Assembly: GCF_047663525.1 (NCBI RefSeq)
Contig: NC_092602.1
Span: 69,501 to 133,500, forward strand
Direction: 5' to 3'
DNA: 64,000 bases
DNA from: Anas platyrhynchos
Taxonomy: Eukaryota > Chordata > Aves > Anseriformes > Anatidae
Shown: positions 33,046 to 45,100 of the stretch, in pieces
Position numbering within the stretch: the stretch's first letter is position 1
How the letters are laid out: each line of letters opens with the position of its first letter
Notes under the pieces: generated by a model
Databases searched by the model: none
The model's input: only the letters and a program-made list of their open reading frames with translations
Told to the model about the DNA's origin: nothing
Position numbers and translations under genes: made by a program

Positions 33046-33051
33046 AATAAA
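33046..33051 (+). terminator. Candidate distal polyadenylation signal of SUSD2
   Basis: AATAAA followed by GTGTTGAAAATGTGTAAG, a GT-rich downstream context typical of cleavage sites. It would give a 3' UTR of about 1.5 kb that contains the GGAGA array. Confidence 0.4.
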
Positions 33052-33508
33052 GTGTTGAAAATGTGTAAGCCTTCTTTGTTCCAGCAACCTTAAGGAATGG
33101 GATGCCAGATAAAATGAAGTCGAAACTGGGTGACTGGGTTATACAGTGAGGTCTCAGCCCTTGGAGAAGAAAATTTTGTTAGTCATTAAATCACAAAGAA
33201 GCAATGTTTCATATACCATTAGACAGCATGTACCACAAGGTAGTGCTGCATGCAAAAACAGATTTGTAAATGAATGACACTTCATGTCAGTAACAGACTG
33301 GGATGGGAATATATGAAATAAATTGGAGTCTGGACATACTCCTGAAAAAAATGTATGTTAATTTCAGAACGCAATTAATTTATATGAATCAGAATTATCT
33401 GGTTTAGCCCACCATAAACAAAGCAGTGGTAAAAACAGTGTGCCCCAGCTGTTCCTTCTGGTTAGCCTTGGAAACACTTCCATCACAGCAATCCCTAATT
33501 CGTTTGCT

Positions 33509-33511
<3 letters not shown>

Positions 33512-33545
<34 letters not shown>
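33512..33545. repeat. (AT)n microsatellite
   Basis: Seventeen or so AT dinucleotides between SUSD2 and KREMEN1. A smaller ATATAT tract lies at about 33,687-33,697. Confidence 0.95.
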
Positions 33546-33549
<4 letters not shown>

Positions 33550-33919
33550 GTATCTGCACATACTTACATATCCAGACCCATACGTTCAGTAGTAACAAAA
33601 TAACATATGCTCCCAGAGGACTTGTCCAGCCATAGTTCAGAATCAAGAATTTCAGCAGAATGCTTGAGCCAAGTAACTGAACATACATATATATATTGTA
33701 TTCATAAGGAGGAACTAAATATTTCAGCATTCACTATTGAAAGACAAACACCAGAAAAAGCTTAACATTATCTAGCAGGACACTGCTACTGTTTTTCATT
33801 ATTTCATAAGCTTAAAAAGTTCTACGTTGAGTAGGAATTTGGTTCAAAGAAATAAGAATATGACATCATTATGCTGTGATATTAAACCATACATGTAAAT
33901 CTAATGCTGGCATGACATC

Positions 33920-33920
<1 letters not shown>

Positions 33921-33950
<30 letters not shown>

Positions 33951-34160
33951 CTTTTCTTTTCTTTTCTTTTCTTTTCTTTTCTTTTCTTTTCTTTTCTTTT
34001 CTTTTCTTTTCTTTTCTTTTCTTTTCTTTTCTTTTCTTTTCTTTTCTTTTCTTTTCTTTTCTTTTCTTTTCTTTTCTTTTCTTTTCTTTTCTTTTCTTTT
34101 CTTTTCTTTTCTTTTCTTTTCTTTTCTTTTCTTTTCTTTTCTTTTCTTTTCTTTTCTTTT
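33921..34160. repeat. (CTTTT)n pentanucleotide array
   Basis: About 46 copies, nearly perfect, all-pyrimidine on the + strand, located 0.6-0.8 kb before the KREMEN1 CpG island. The flanks are CATCTTTTC and CATTTTTTTTAATATAT. Confidence 0.97.
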
Positions 34161-34780
34161 CATTTTTTTTAATATATCTCACAGCAACCAGAATAGATTA
34201 TTAGCATATTTTTCACCTCAAAAACATTACAGCTGTATATGATGGGATGTTTCTGCATACTAAAAGTGAGATGTACCATAGCATGTACTGATGTAACAGC
34301 TAAAGCATAAAACCCATATTTGGTTGGTTCCTCTTTCAGAGCAGTAAAATGGGTCTACAGGGACATGGGTCTATGGGTACAAGGAAACTGTAAGAACAAG
34401 AATGTTTGCTCTCTTTCTATTCCTGACAAAGCAAGTGTAACTTTTCTGTTTTAAGGGGTGTGTTTTGTTTTGTTTTGAATTTATTTTCCTTATTGGTATT
34501 TGTTGTCTGTTGCTACATTTTTTTGTTTGTTTGTTTGTTTAGGTGGTTAGTTTTAGCAATGGAGCACTGGCATTGCTGAAAATTCAAGCAGGTCAGTTAA
34601 GAAACCTTTGCAGAAGTCTAAAATATAGCTTCATAGTGTTCCATTTTGACAAAGAAACACCTTTGCTGCCCTCACGTAGAATAAAAAATAACAAACAAAC
34701 ACCGCTAGCCCTGCATTTGTATTCACCATTTTCAAATAGCTACACTGAGCTTCTTCCTTCGGCTCAGTGTTCTGTTCCGT
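34161..34780. other. Intergenic spacer before the KREMEN1 CpG island
   Basis: Ordinary AT-rich sequence with a TTTG run at about 34,521-34,541. No exon recognised. The long open frame that begins at 34,543 gains its length from the CpG island and has no coding signature. Confidence 0.4.
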
Positions 34781-36170
34781 GTTCACTGTGGTGTCTCGTC
34801 TCCCTGTCCGCGTGTACGCATGCGTTTGTGCATCTGTTTGTCTCTGCGTATCTCTGTGTGCGTGTGTTCGTGCGTGTGTGTTCGCGTGTTCCTGGCCGTA
34901 TGCATCTTCGCGAGTCCCCGCGTCCGTGTCCGTGCCGCGTCTCCGGGCCACGCAAGGAGCTGCGGTCCGCCTGCAGTCCTTCCTCCCCGCGCCTTCTGTG
35001 CACGGGCCGCACCAATACAGTTTCACCGTCCCGTCCTCTCCGTTGGGCGGGACGAGCCGTTCTGCAACATCAGAGCGACTCTCCCGCATCGCACCGCGCG
35101 GAGCTGCTACCTCACCGCCCTCCTAGACGCTCACGGAGCACAGGGCCCTGCCGCGCGCCCTCGCGGTCTCACCGTGCCCCCGCAGAGCCACCGTGCGAGA
35201 CCGGCGTTCTTTCTCCTCCCCGCGCCCTTCACCGAAGGGAAGAGGGACGCGGCATCTGCATGCTCCCATCTGCTGGCAGGCAGTCCGCAGGGGACCCCAG
35301 ACTAGCAGAGGCCGAGCGCGGGGCCGGAACAGTGGCCGGCCGTAGCCAGAGCCCTCGGCTGGGCGGGGCTGACGGGCTGTGCCGCGTATCTTCCGTGGCC
35401 ACAGTCGGGGGACTGTCTGCGAGAGGCCAGAGTGGGATGCCGAGGGAGATACACGGCTCGCTGGGCGGTGCCGGGGCTGGTGCCGGGGCTGGCCCCGCCG
35501 CTGCCTCGCTGGTGGACGGGCGGCTCTGCCCGCGAGGAGAGCTCCGCGGAGCCCCTGTGCTGGCATCCGGAGCGAGCACCAGCAGCCCAAACCCGTCGGT
35601 GTCAGACGTAAAGGCAGCAGTTCCGCGATCCTCCGATGCAGCAGGACCAGCAGGTTGGGATGTTGGTTTCTTATCCTTTCCTGTCACATGGCTGGTAATA
35701 GGATCCCTCATCTGCCACTCGGCACCTCGCTGGGGCGCAGTTACAGGACACATGCAGTAGGGCCTCCGCTTCCCGCACTTTGCGCTCTTCCCGGCCGTCC
35801 GCAACCATCTCTGCCCCGGGAGCGCTGCAGCTGCCGCCTGCCAGCGCGGCGCGGCCCGGCGGCCCCTTGCCATGGAGCCCCCCGCCCTCGCCGCCGTTCT
35901 GGCCTTCTCAGGGCTGGCGCTGAGCTGCTGCCGCGAGCCCGTTCTCTCCGGTGAGTGACGCTTAGCGCGGAACGGGGAAGGGGAGTGCGTCTGGGGCTGC
36001 TCCACGGTCTTCTCGCGGGGCTGAGTGGCGAGAGAGCTGCCCGGTCTGCTCCCGAACTCTGCAGACTTGCAGCTGGCACGCAGCCCGCCGCGGCAGGGCT
36101 CTGCCGCCCGGCAGCACCTCCTGGAGTTCGCGACGACATCCTTTCCGGCTCACCAGCCCGGTGCACGGCT
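34780..36170 (+). promoter_or_regulatory. CpG island and promoter region of KREMEN1
   Basis: CpG density rises sharply at about 34,780 and falls after about 36,170, enclosing the first coding exon. A GC box GGGCGGGGC is at about 35,361-35,369 and no TATA box is seen near the start codon, as expected of a broadly used CpG-island promoter. The left part (34,790-34,900) is a GT/CG-rich low-complexity stretch (GTGTGCGTGTGTTCGTGCGT). The transcription start cannot be fixed from sequence alone. Confidence 0.75.
35872..35950 (+). CDS. KREMEN1: KREMEN1 exon 1 (signal peptide)
   Basis: Residues 1-26. The ATG sits in a strong context (TTGCCATGG) and opens a hydrophobic signal peptide (LAAVLAFSGLALSCC). 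Donor TCCG|GTGAGT, phase 1. It is embedded in the CpG island. An alternative upstream start is not supported, as the frame upstream carries no conserved sequence. Confidence 0.9.
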
Positions 36171-39110
36171 CGAGGCTGCTCGTACAAAGATGTATTTTCG
36201 TGCGCTGTTTGTAGTGCGTCGGTATTTGTGGATCTCACTATGCTCGCAGAGATGGGAGTCTGGAACACTGTATGAAAGCGTATGCAGCACATTTCTCTAA
36301 CGAAGTGGTTTGGTGGCTAGGCCTGCAGGACAGAGGTATCTGCAGGGAGAGAGGACTGCAGGACGTGGGTACACTTACTCACTGGGAAATTAAATAATTA
36401 GTGGCAGCAGGGCAGAATTGGGGCCACGGAGCCAGGGCTTGGATGGTGGCCATCTCACCTCTATGTAGTAACATGCTGCATCTGCTCCCTGCCAGTCACA
36501 AACATCTCTCATTCAGTCAAGCAATCTGTGAAGCCTGAATCTTCGTGGTTAGTGAGTTCTTCATTGATTTTTCACTTAAAATTCTCTGCACCATTTTGTT
36601 CTCACTTCAGTTGGTACTGATCATTTCAGGTACCACTCTGGTAAACACTAGTCCTGCTTTGCAAGATTTAGCATGGCTGTTCTGGATGGTCACAGTGCCA
36701 CAGCCATCATATGCATGGGCCTCCTGGATATGTTTTGCATATTCTAACCCTTGTTGTTATTACTATTTTTATATAAATATTTAATATGTATTTTGCTCCT
36801 TTAGCCATGTACAGATATTTTCTCATTTTGAAGTTTTTGTAGGTGCACTTAATTAGATTTGGGAAAGATTTACATCAATTTTCTTTCTTCCTTTCTTTCT
36901 TTTTTTTTTTTTTTAATATCAGAAAGAGAACTGAAAATGTAAACTTTACAACATCTCAGAAGAGAACAGCCTAGACAAGGATATATACCTAGACCATGTC
37001 TAGTGGTCTGTTCCCAGTACAATCAGGCCATGCATGTTGCACAGAGAAGGTAATCCTTCATTTACTTGAGTAGGAGTATGTCGTCTTTTAAGGTTTCTGA
37101 GCTGAACTGTAAACAGAACATATTGCACAGGTGGTTGTATTCTTCACAGCAGGCTGCACATGAGCAAGTAGAGGATATATCCCTGTACAAATGTTTGGTT
37201 CATAGGCAATTTAGAGGAGTCTGTTTATGCAACTGCACTTCCATGCTTTAGCCAACCTCTAACTGCATGTATTCACAGCCACTAAAGGTAACAGAGGTGC
37301 TTGAGCACAAGCAACTGTCAGGGGAAAAAATGAATGTTACACTGGGTGAACTGGTAGCAAAGGATAATGGATCTAGGAAGCACAGCCACCTACCTGTCTT
37401 CTGCTAATGAACCTGAAAACAGTGCACATCTGCTCTTCAATAATGACCTCTAATTGGTATGGCATGAACAATATGGCGCGTACAAAATCTGCAGAGTTGT
37501 TAATCTGTGCAAACCATACCTCAGAATCTTTTTCCTCACCCTTAATCCCACAGGACTGAAATGGGATCAGTTGGATCAAGTTGCATTCAAAACTAGCAGA
37601 ATTCTCAAATAACAAATGTTAATGTTTCTTTTGTAAGGCAGTTTGTCATATAGTGTGTTTTTAAGGCCTGTTCTTTTATTTATTTATTTGTTTGTTTTTA
37701 TTGAATGCATGTCTTCATACATTTATTGTAAAAGATGCATACAAAATACAGACTGCATCACACCATCATTTCCTAAGACAGGGAGAATCTTTAATTTCTG
37801 GAATTGCAATATGAAAAATGGCTTGTATTGACCACAATGAGTTAACTATCATTTTTTGCATATAGTACTGAGCTACTTTTCACAGTGTTTGTGCTTCACT
37901 GTGTGATGTCTAACAGTTTCTATTAGTTCAAATTATGAAATTTGCAGCATTCAAACTTCAGAAGCACCACATTTGTCAAGTGAATCAGAAATTAGAGACG
38001 GGTAATGGATTGCCTAACATTAAAGGATTGTCTGAATTTGGTGATAGTCGTATTACAAAGACAAAGAAATTGAAGTCTGTGTCACGTTAGTTTCATTGAA
38101 CAAATATTATTCTACATACTCAGTGCAATATGTTGTCACTTTTAGTTTCTGTATTTATATTGTTCACTTAATTTCCCAATCAGAAATGTATATGATTGTC
38201 AGTCTTCTCTTCTTTTCTCTGTTATCTTCCTTTCTCTGTCATCTTCCTGTTTAGCAATAGTGGATCACTATGTCCTTGTCCTTCCCAGCTGAGTCTGTCC
38301 TTTTAAACTGCTGTTTCAGTCTTGTCTTACAAACCTCGTATCTCTTGTGATTTTTATCTGTCTATGTCTCACTGATACAGTTAAACAGTTCCACTTGATA
38401 TGCCTGGAGCAGTTGTCATGTAAATATCCAAAAAATATTTCTAACCAGACGGATACAAAGTGAAATAGTTAGTCCAGATACTTCAGCATATCATGCTTGT
38501 ACATGCATAGAGTGTAACTCAAAGCCCACAGTTATGTGAATGGATTTCAGTAGGGTGGATCCAAAGAAGTGGGAAGAAGGCAGTGATTTCATGCTGCCAG
38601 CTGCAAAATTTGCATTCTTTGTCATATCACACCATAGTGGTTGTGCAATTTACCACTCCCTCCATCCGCACAGTGGTTATAGCCCATGCTGGTAAAATTT
38701 CTGGAGGGATTCAATCTGCCATGCTTGACAGTGGAACAACAGTTTTAAAACTTCACAAAGAAAACAAATGCGTGTATTAAGGAACAGAAATTCCTCTGGG
38801 GCTACATCATACATTCTAACTTCCAGTGATAAAGAATCACAAGTCAAGCAAGTGTGTTTATATTATCTTGCTGCTGAGAACCAGCCAACAGCTACAAAGT
38901 TGTGACTAATATAGCATGTTTGTATTGTACAAATCAAAAAATAAAATAAAATAAAATAAAATAAAATAAAATAAAATAAAATAAAAGATAAAAAAGAATA
39001 AAAGAACATGTGCAAAATACATACTTTTAAGCATTAGAAGTAATGAGCTGCTCATGCTCATATCCTAATTTGCTTGCTCCAACTGGCCATTCAGATAGCA
39101 TATTTTCAGA

Positions 39111-39143
<33 letters not shown>

Positions 39144-42100
39144 CAAGTGTGATGAAAAAGTGCTTAGATTGAAGGTTAGTAATCCAATTTTCCCAAGAAT
39201 AGCAAGCTCGCTTATAACAACTCATTCACTGCCAGGGAGCACAAGCATGGAATTGCATATCTGTACATTCCCAGTCTCATATTTACTGTGCAGATGGATA
39301 CTTAAGAAAAGGTTTGATTAAATGTCAGATGAGTGTTCACTGTAACTACTGTCTGCTTTGGACCGATGCTAAAAAAGATTGTTTTATTGCAGTTGAAGAC
39401 CTCAAAAGGTTATTGGTATATGTCTGTGTGGCTAAGTAGCTTGAGAGAGATTTTTAAACTATGTACAGAATGATCCTATACTGCATAGAAGAAATTTTCA
39501 GCTGAGTGCTCTTGTAGCATCATAGCAGACTTATAGTAGCTGACTGAACAAATGAGGAGTTATTTTCTAGCAATTTTGAAAATCGCAATTTTAAACAAAG
39601 ATCATTTCTTCCTGTGTTTTTTCTGTAGTTCATGTCTGCTGTTTTTTATTTGTTTGTTTGTTTGTTTCCCCTGTTACAGTATATTTATCCTAGTCTGGTA
39701 GATTTTATAAGGATTTTTTTATTTTTTTTTTTACATTTGTATTAATTTTAATAGCAAAGTATTGAAATCTAAAAATAGTACACTAATTTTTCAGCTGGGG
39801 AGGTATAAAACAGTTTTATACAACCCAGATTCATTTATTTTACATCATAACATAATATAGAATAAGATTTTTCAGACCAATCATTCATATGAAAATATTC
39901 AAATGAACATTTGTTTAAATTGATAAAACTGCATTTCAGAGAAGACCATTGCACTCCTAAAAATATTTTTAATAATGACCACAGAAGCCATATTTGTCTC
40001 TTTGATCTCCTGAAGCTTCTTCTGGTTTTAATCAGTGTTCCCACATGAAGAACTGTGGCAACCTATGATAATAGAATCTCTACTCACATATCCATAAGGA
40101 AACAAAAATGCTCTCATCAGAGGAAGGTAATTTGGGTGTTCTGCCCTTTCCATCTGTGGGCCCCTGCCTCTGTTACTGCAGGGGTATCTTGGCATCAGTT
40201 AAGTGGTTTCTGTCCTTTCCTCTGTGCATTGCTTTCTCATTGAAGTGTTTCTGCTGTCTAATTATACCCTTTCAATCAAATTAGAGAGTGCAGCATCTGG
40301 TTAGTGCCTGTAACTGTTGCCATCTGCACCTAGATAGAGTGCTTTCATTTAAGGAGGAGTGCTCAAATTGCAGATTCCCACAAGAACTAGGAGAACAGTT
40401 TGGTAGAACGGAAATGTCCTAAAACTCTTCTTAAACCACTATTAAAACAAATGCATCAAGCAACTGATACCTAGTCATTATCAGGCCTGGCACCTTTGGT
40501 TCCATATTCTTATCCATGTAAATTATAGGTATCTTTATTTCTTGCTCAAGCCTCCCAGAACATTCAAAGTGGCTATCACGCCACTGTAATGAGACCTAAT
40601 ACTTAAATAGCAGCCATTTTAATTTACCTTTCGTTATTCTTTTTTCTGCAGATTATTAAAATAAAACCTTGCTTCTTTTTTTGTCTGTTACTGGTAGGAT
40701 AATTTCTGGCCTGTGTAGGCTAGTTTTCAGTTGATAATTGTTAACCTTTAATGTCTCCTGCCACTAGTTAGCACTCTAAATAGCTTGCAGAACTTAAAGC
40801 AAGCAAATAAATCCAGTAACTTTTTTTTTTCAGTGAAATAATAATGAGCTTGTTATTCTGACTTTTCAGTCTCCCAAGAAAGTTATACATGCACCCCAAA
40901 CTTACAAGTGTACTCTAAGATGTCATTTAAACCATCCTGAGTCTCCATCTCTTCAGTCTGCAATTTGTGATATTACTAAATATATGTTTTTGAGAAGTGA
41001 TGGACTTTGAGGAATGATCAGAGATTTCCTATTTCTTAGCCAGAAGAGGAAGGGTGCTTGAGTAGCCATTTTCTTTACTTTTCCTCTCATTCATACTAAG
41101 AAGACTGCAGATGAAACTAAAGTGTTTGTACTATTTCCATCAATCATGATGAGGCATGAAATACATGTATACAATTTCTCAGGTAACTGGGCTTCTTGCT
41201 ATCAAGGACTTCAGAGATTAAGGCCAATATTTGTATGTTCATCTTAGAAAATCATTGGAAGCTAATAGAGACTCAGAAATTTCAAGGTTTTATCGGTAGC
41301 GGTTCATTCAGTGTAGCAGTCAGTCTGTTATATTCTGCACTACCTTAATTTTGCAAATGATTTTAAAGTGGTGCCCATGTGGAGTGCAGGCAGTCATACA
41401 GTTCCAAAGTAACAAAGGCATAAATGATCATTGTAAGGTCCCTACACTGAAGAAGAAGAAACTGAGACAGATGGAAAAAATTTCTACTACAGCTGCTGTT
41501 TGATCTTCCAAATGTTGATCTGGCTCTAATAAAACTAATTGTGAACCTGTATCTCACACTGAGCATTCACTCATGGTAGACAACCATCCCCAGGCTTATT
41601 TTCTGCTTTTTGTTTGTAGCAGTTGCCATTCAAAATGTACTTACCTAGTCTCAGTATTCATTTGAAAAAAGGTTATTTTTATGTCAATCATGGCACCAGA
41701 TGTATTGGGAAAAAAAACAGTCCTGACAGCATACTGCAGTTCATGTTTTCTCACTGAGTCTCGTAACAGGACCTGTTATAACCTTTCAGCTTTTCATGAA
41801 TAAAACCTCTGCAATGGGTCTGTCTTTGCTTACTGCTGTTTGCAGATTTCTCCACCATACAATAGATGTAACAGGGTCATTAGGTATTAATAGAGTGAAA
41901 TCATCATGGACACTTCGGTTTTAATTATGGATTTGACACAAGCTTGTACTTCAGATATTGTCTGAAACCCAGCTGACTAGCATCTTAGAAATACAAGAAG
42001 TCTGTAGACTTCAGACTTTGACTTGTCACAGCTTTCTCTGTGTACTTTCTAAAAAATCTGGTGATTTAATATAGGTTTATGGTTGGAAGGGTGATTTAAA

Positions 42101-45100
42101 CTGAGCCTTGGGTGCACGAACAGGAATCATGACAAATCTGTCAACCACAATGACACTCCGGTCCTTTCATGCTGTTTGTTTCCCCTTTTTTCTGTATGAT
42201 CATAATCTACCAAACATAAATCAGGTAATTTGAGTAAGCCCAACTGTTTTTACTAATACTGTTAAATCCACACTTTCCTGACTGTTTTATTTAGATGATC
42301 TCATTTGGATTAGTTTTGTGCAGACCTGTCTGACCTTTTAAGACTGTCTTTTCACAGAATCATTGCAGCAGTAGTGTGAGACAAAAATAAGGACAAAGTT
42401 TCTCACCTGCTCTTCTTTAGAATCTCTTAAGGCTTTTGTCTTGAAAGTACAGCCTGCAGGTAATACATTCACTTCTCACCTTTACTACACTGAATATTAA
42501 TTTCATAGTGAGATCTCTAAGGTAGTGCCTTGGCTGTCATGCAGAACATACAGAGAAATTGCTATGTATGCTAAATGGAAGAACTCAGCTATTTACAGCC
42601 GAGATACTGAATACGCTGAGGGATCTGGAGCAATGTTACTCAGAATTTTATAGAAAAACACACAAAGTATATCTCAGTAGATCTCAAAGATGATTGTTTA
42701 AGGTAAAGAGAGTAGGACTGAGGTGTTTTTTTTGTTTGCTTGTTTTTTGTGTTTTTGTGGATTTTTTTTGGAATGACAAAGCTTATTTGAAAAATTTGTA
42801 TGTCAGTGCTTTGGCAAAATAACTATTATCAATCCTTAATTAAATGAAAACTTCCTACCAGATTGCCTCTAAGAAAAAAAAAAAAAAAGTGAAAAAAAAA
42901 AAAAGTATGTATTTCATTTGATAACAATTGCTAAATGCCATAATTTAAAACACAGGTTTAATTTCAGGTTTTCTGGGATAACTGATCAACTCACTCCCAT
43001 TTCCACATCTAACAAAAATATCAACAAAACCAGGGGAGCTCCACTGCAGCTCAGCTGGCTCATTTTCCCCAAATGTCTTGGCCAGGCAAAGAAACAAAGG
43101 AAGCACTGTTACAGATACCTGTTATCTTGAGAACAGAACACTATAGCTAAAAGGAATGAAGCGAACTCTGACTCTTCCTTCCGTACAATATCCTTAAAGT
43201 ACTAGTGAAATGAAGTTTGAAGAACAACATTTCAAAAAAATAAGAAAGATTGCTGAACATGAAAATGAAAGGCAGTTGCTACTTCAATTTAAAGCATGGG
43301 CCAGTCTTAGCAGAGCCTCAAATGGTTTGATGTTAACTTCAGTTTAGTCTGTGTGCTACATTACATTCAGGTATTGTAGCATTCCTCACATTTCTGAGTA
43401 TATGTTAGTACATATTGCTTCTAGTTGAGATTTGAAAAGAAAAAAAAAAAAGTAATAGCACTGAAGAAGACATTTTCTGGCTGTGTTTATCACTCCTCAC
43501 AACTGCATCTTTATACTGTACATTATTTAGTTTGTCCAGTTTGGTTATGTTTTCCTCCCTTTTCTGTCAAATTCATCAGTTTATATTTTTCAGCTATTTA
43601 TTTTTCTATGGCATAGAAAAACTTTGACATTTATGGCAAAGCAAGAGAATTATTGAAGAAAGTAGCAACAATGTGGTGACTTTGAAAGTTTTTTCATGTT
43701 TATAAAAATGTCTGTGGTGACCCAAATACCAGAAATGCAGATTTGCATTTTGAAGTAAATGTATGTAGCTCACCTGCATGGCTGATGAGGTCACGTAAAT
43801 TAAAGTAAGGATAAGTATTAATCTGAAGCTTGGTTTTGCTAGATTAGATAGCTTTCTATCCAGAGATGGTATCAGTATCCATTAATAGCTGTGCATACAT
43901 GTTTTCTATATATCCTCAGCAATAAAGTTTCATTTTAAAGAAATTCTAACTTGCCTAGGCATGAAAATGCACACTGAAGGCACAAAAACATCAGCTTTAA
44001 TTTTCTGCTTAACAAAACTGTGAAATAATCATTAAAATTGCACCATTTTTATATGTGTGAGCCCAAATTAAACTGATTTCAAAGGCATGGTTTTAATAAT
44101 ATATTTTCCCTTCTGCCACAGTATTTCTAAATGAAAAATAAAATATAAAAATAAAAGCATACAGATTAATATGACTAAGATAATTTTTTTCCTCATTCAT
44201 CTGCAACCACATTTTTAAGGGTCTTTCTAGCCCTCTTTTGTAAGGGACACCTGAGACACCTGAGATGATTTGGGACACCTGACGAGGACACCTGAGATGA
44301 GCAGATACCACTTCAGGGATAGTGCAACAGCAGAACACTCTCCCTTTCCTTCAGGGCAGTAGAGTAGAATATATATGCAGCTGTTACATGAGAGAGAATT
44401 AGATAAAAAGATAAAACGCTATCAAATAAAACAGAACGTTGCCCAGCCTGTAGTTAGTAAGAGGTGTTTCTGACTTTCCCCAATAATGCTACACAGTCCA
44501 AAGAAATGGTTACAGCAGTGTAACACAGCAATTTTTATTATGTAATGGAATGTTGTATTTTAATACTAGTTTTAAATAAATGCATGGATGACAAATGTTA
44601 CCAAGGATTAATTATAAATAGGATTGACTTGTTTACAGTGGTTACTTCTGGAAGGTGATCAAAGAATCACATAATGGTTGATGTTGGAAGGGACCTCTGT
44701 AGGTCATCTTGTCCAAACCCTTGGTTCAGGCAAGGTCATTTAAAGCAGGTTTCCCTGGACACAGGATGTTTTTTGAATATCTCCAAGGAGGGAGAATCCA
44801 CTGCCTCTCTGGGCAACCTGTTCCAGTAGTCAGTCACCCTTACAGGGCAACAGTCCAACAATGTTTTCTGTTTTTAGTAGAAAGTAAAAATATGCATGTT
44901 TTTGAATATCGATTTGATCAGAAGATATCATTATTAAGACAAAGCAAAGCCATGCAGCAAGAGATTTGTAGTTCAGCTGAAAGGTGGATAGTGTATTTCA
45001 TGACTAGAAAATCATTCTCTGCTTTGATTTCTAACTTACTGAATATTATGAAGCTAGGAAAACAGTCAAAAATAGGAGAAAACATGAGTGAAGCAAAATT

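Larger units (their letters stand above)
35951..44640. other. KREMEN1 intron 1, larger part
   Basis: Apart from the end of the CpG island, this is AT-rich intron with simple repeats: TTTC/T run 36,884-36,914, (TAAAA)n 38,937-38,986, A24-type run 39,117-39,141, TTTG run 39,649-39,666 and A-runs 42,872-42,904. No other exon or clear transposon was recognised. Confidence 0.45.

Noticed and set aside
34543..35760. A 405-codon ORF and several others on both strands in the CpG island before KREMEN1
   Set aside because: They follow from high GC content and a lack of AT-rich stop codons. No conserved motif is seen, frames on both strands are equally open, and the region has the features of a promoter.
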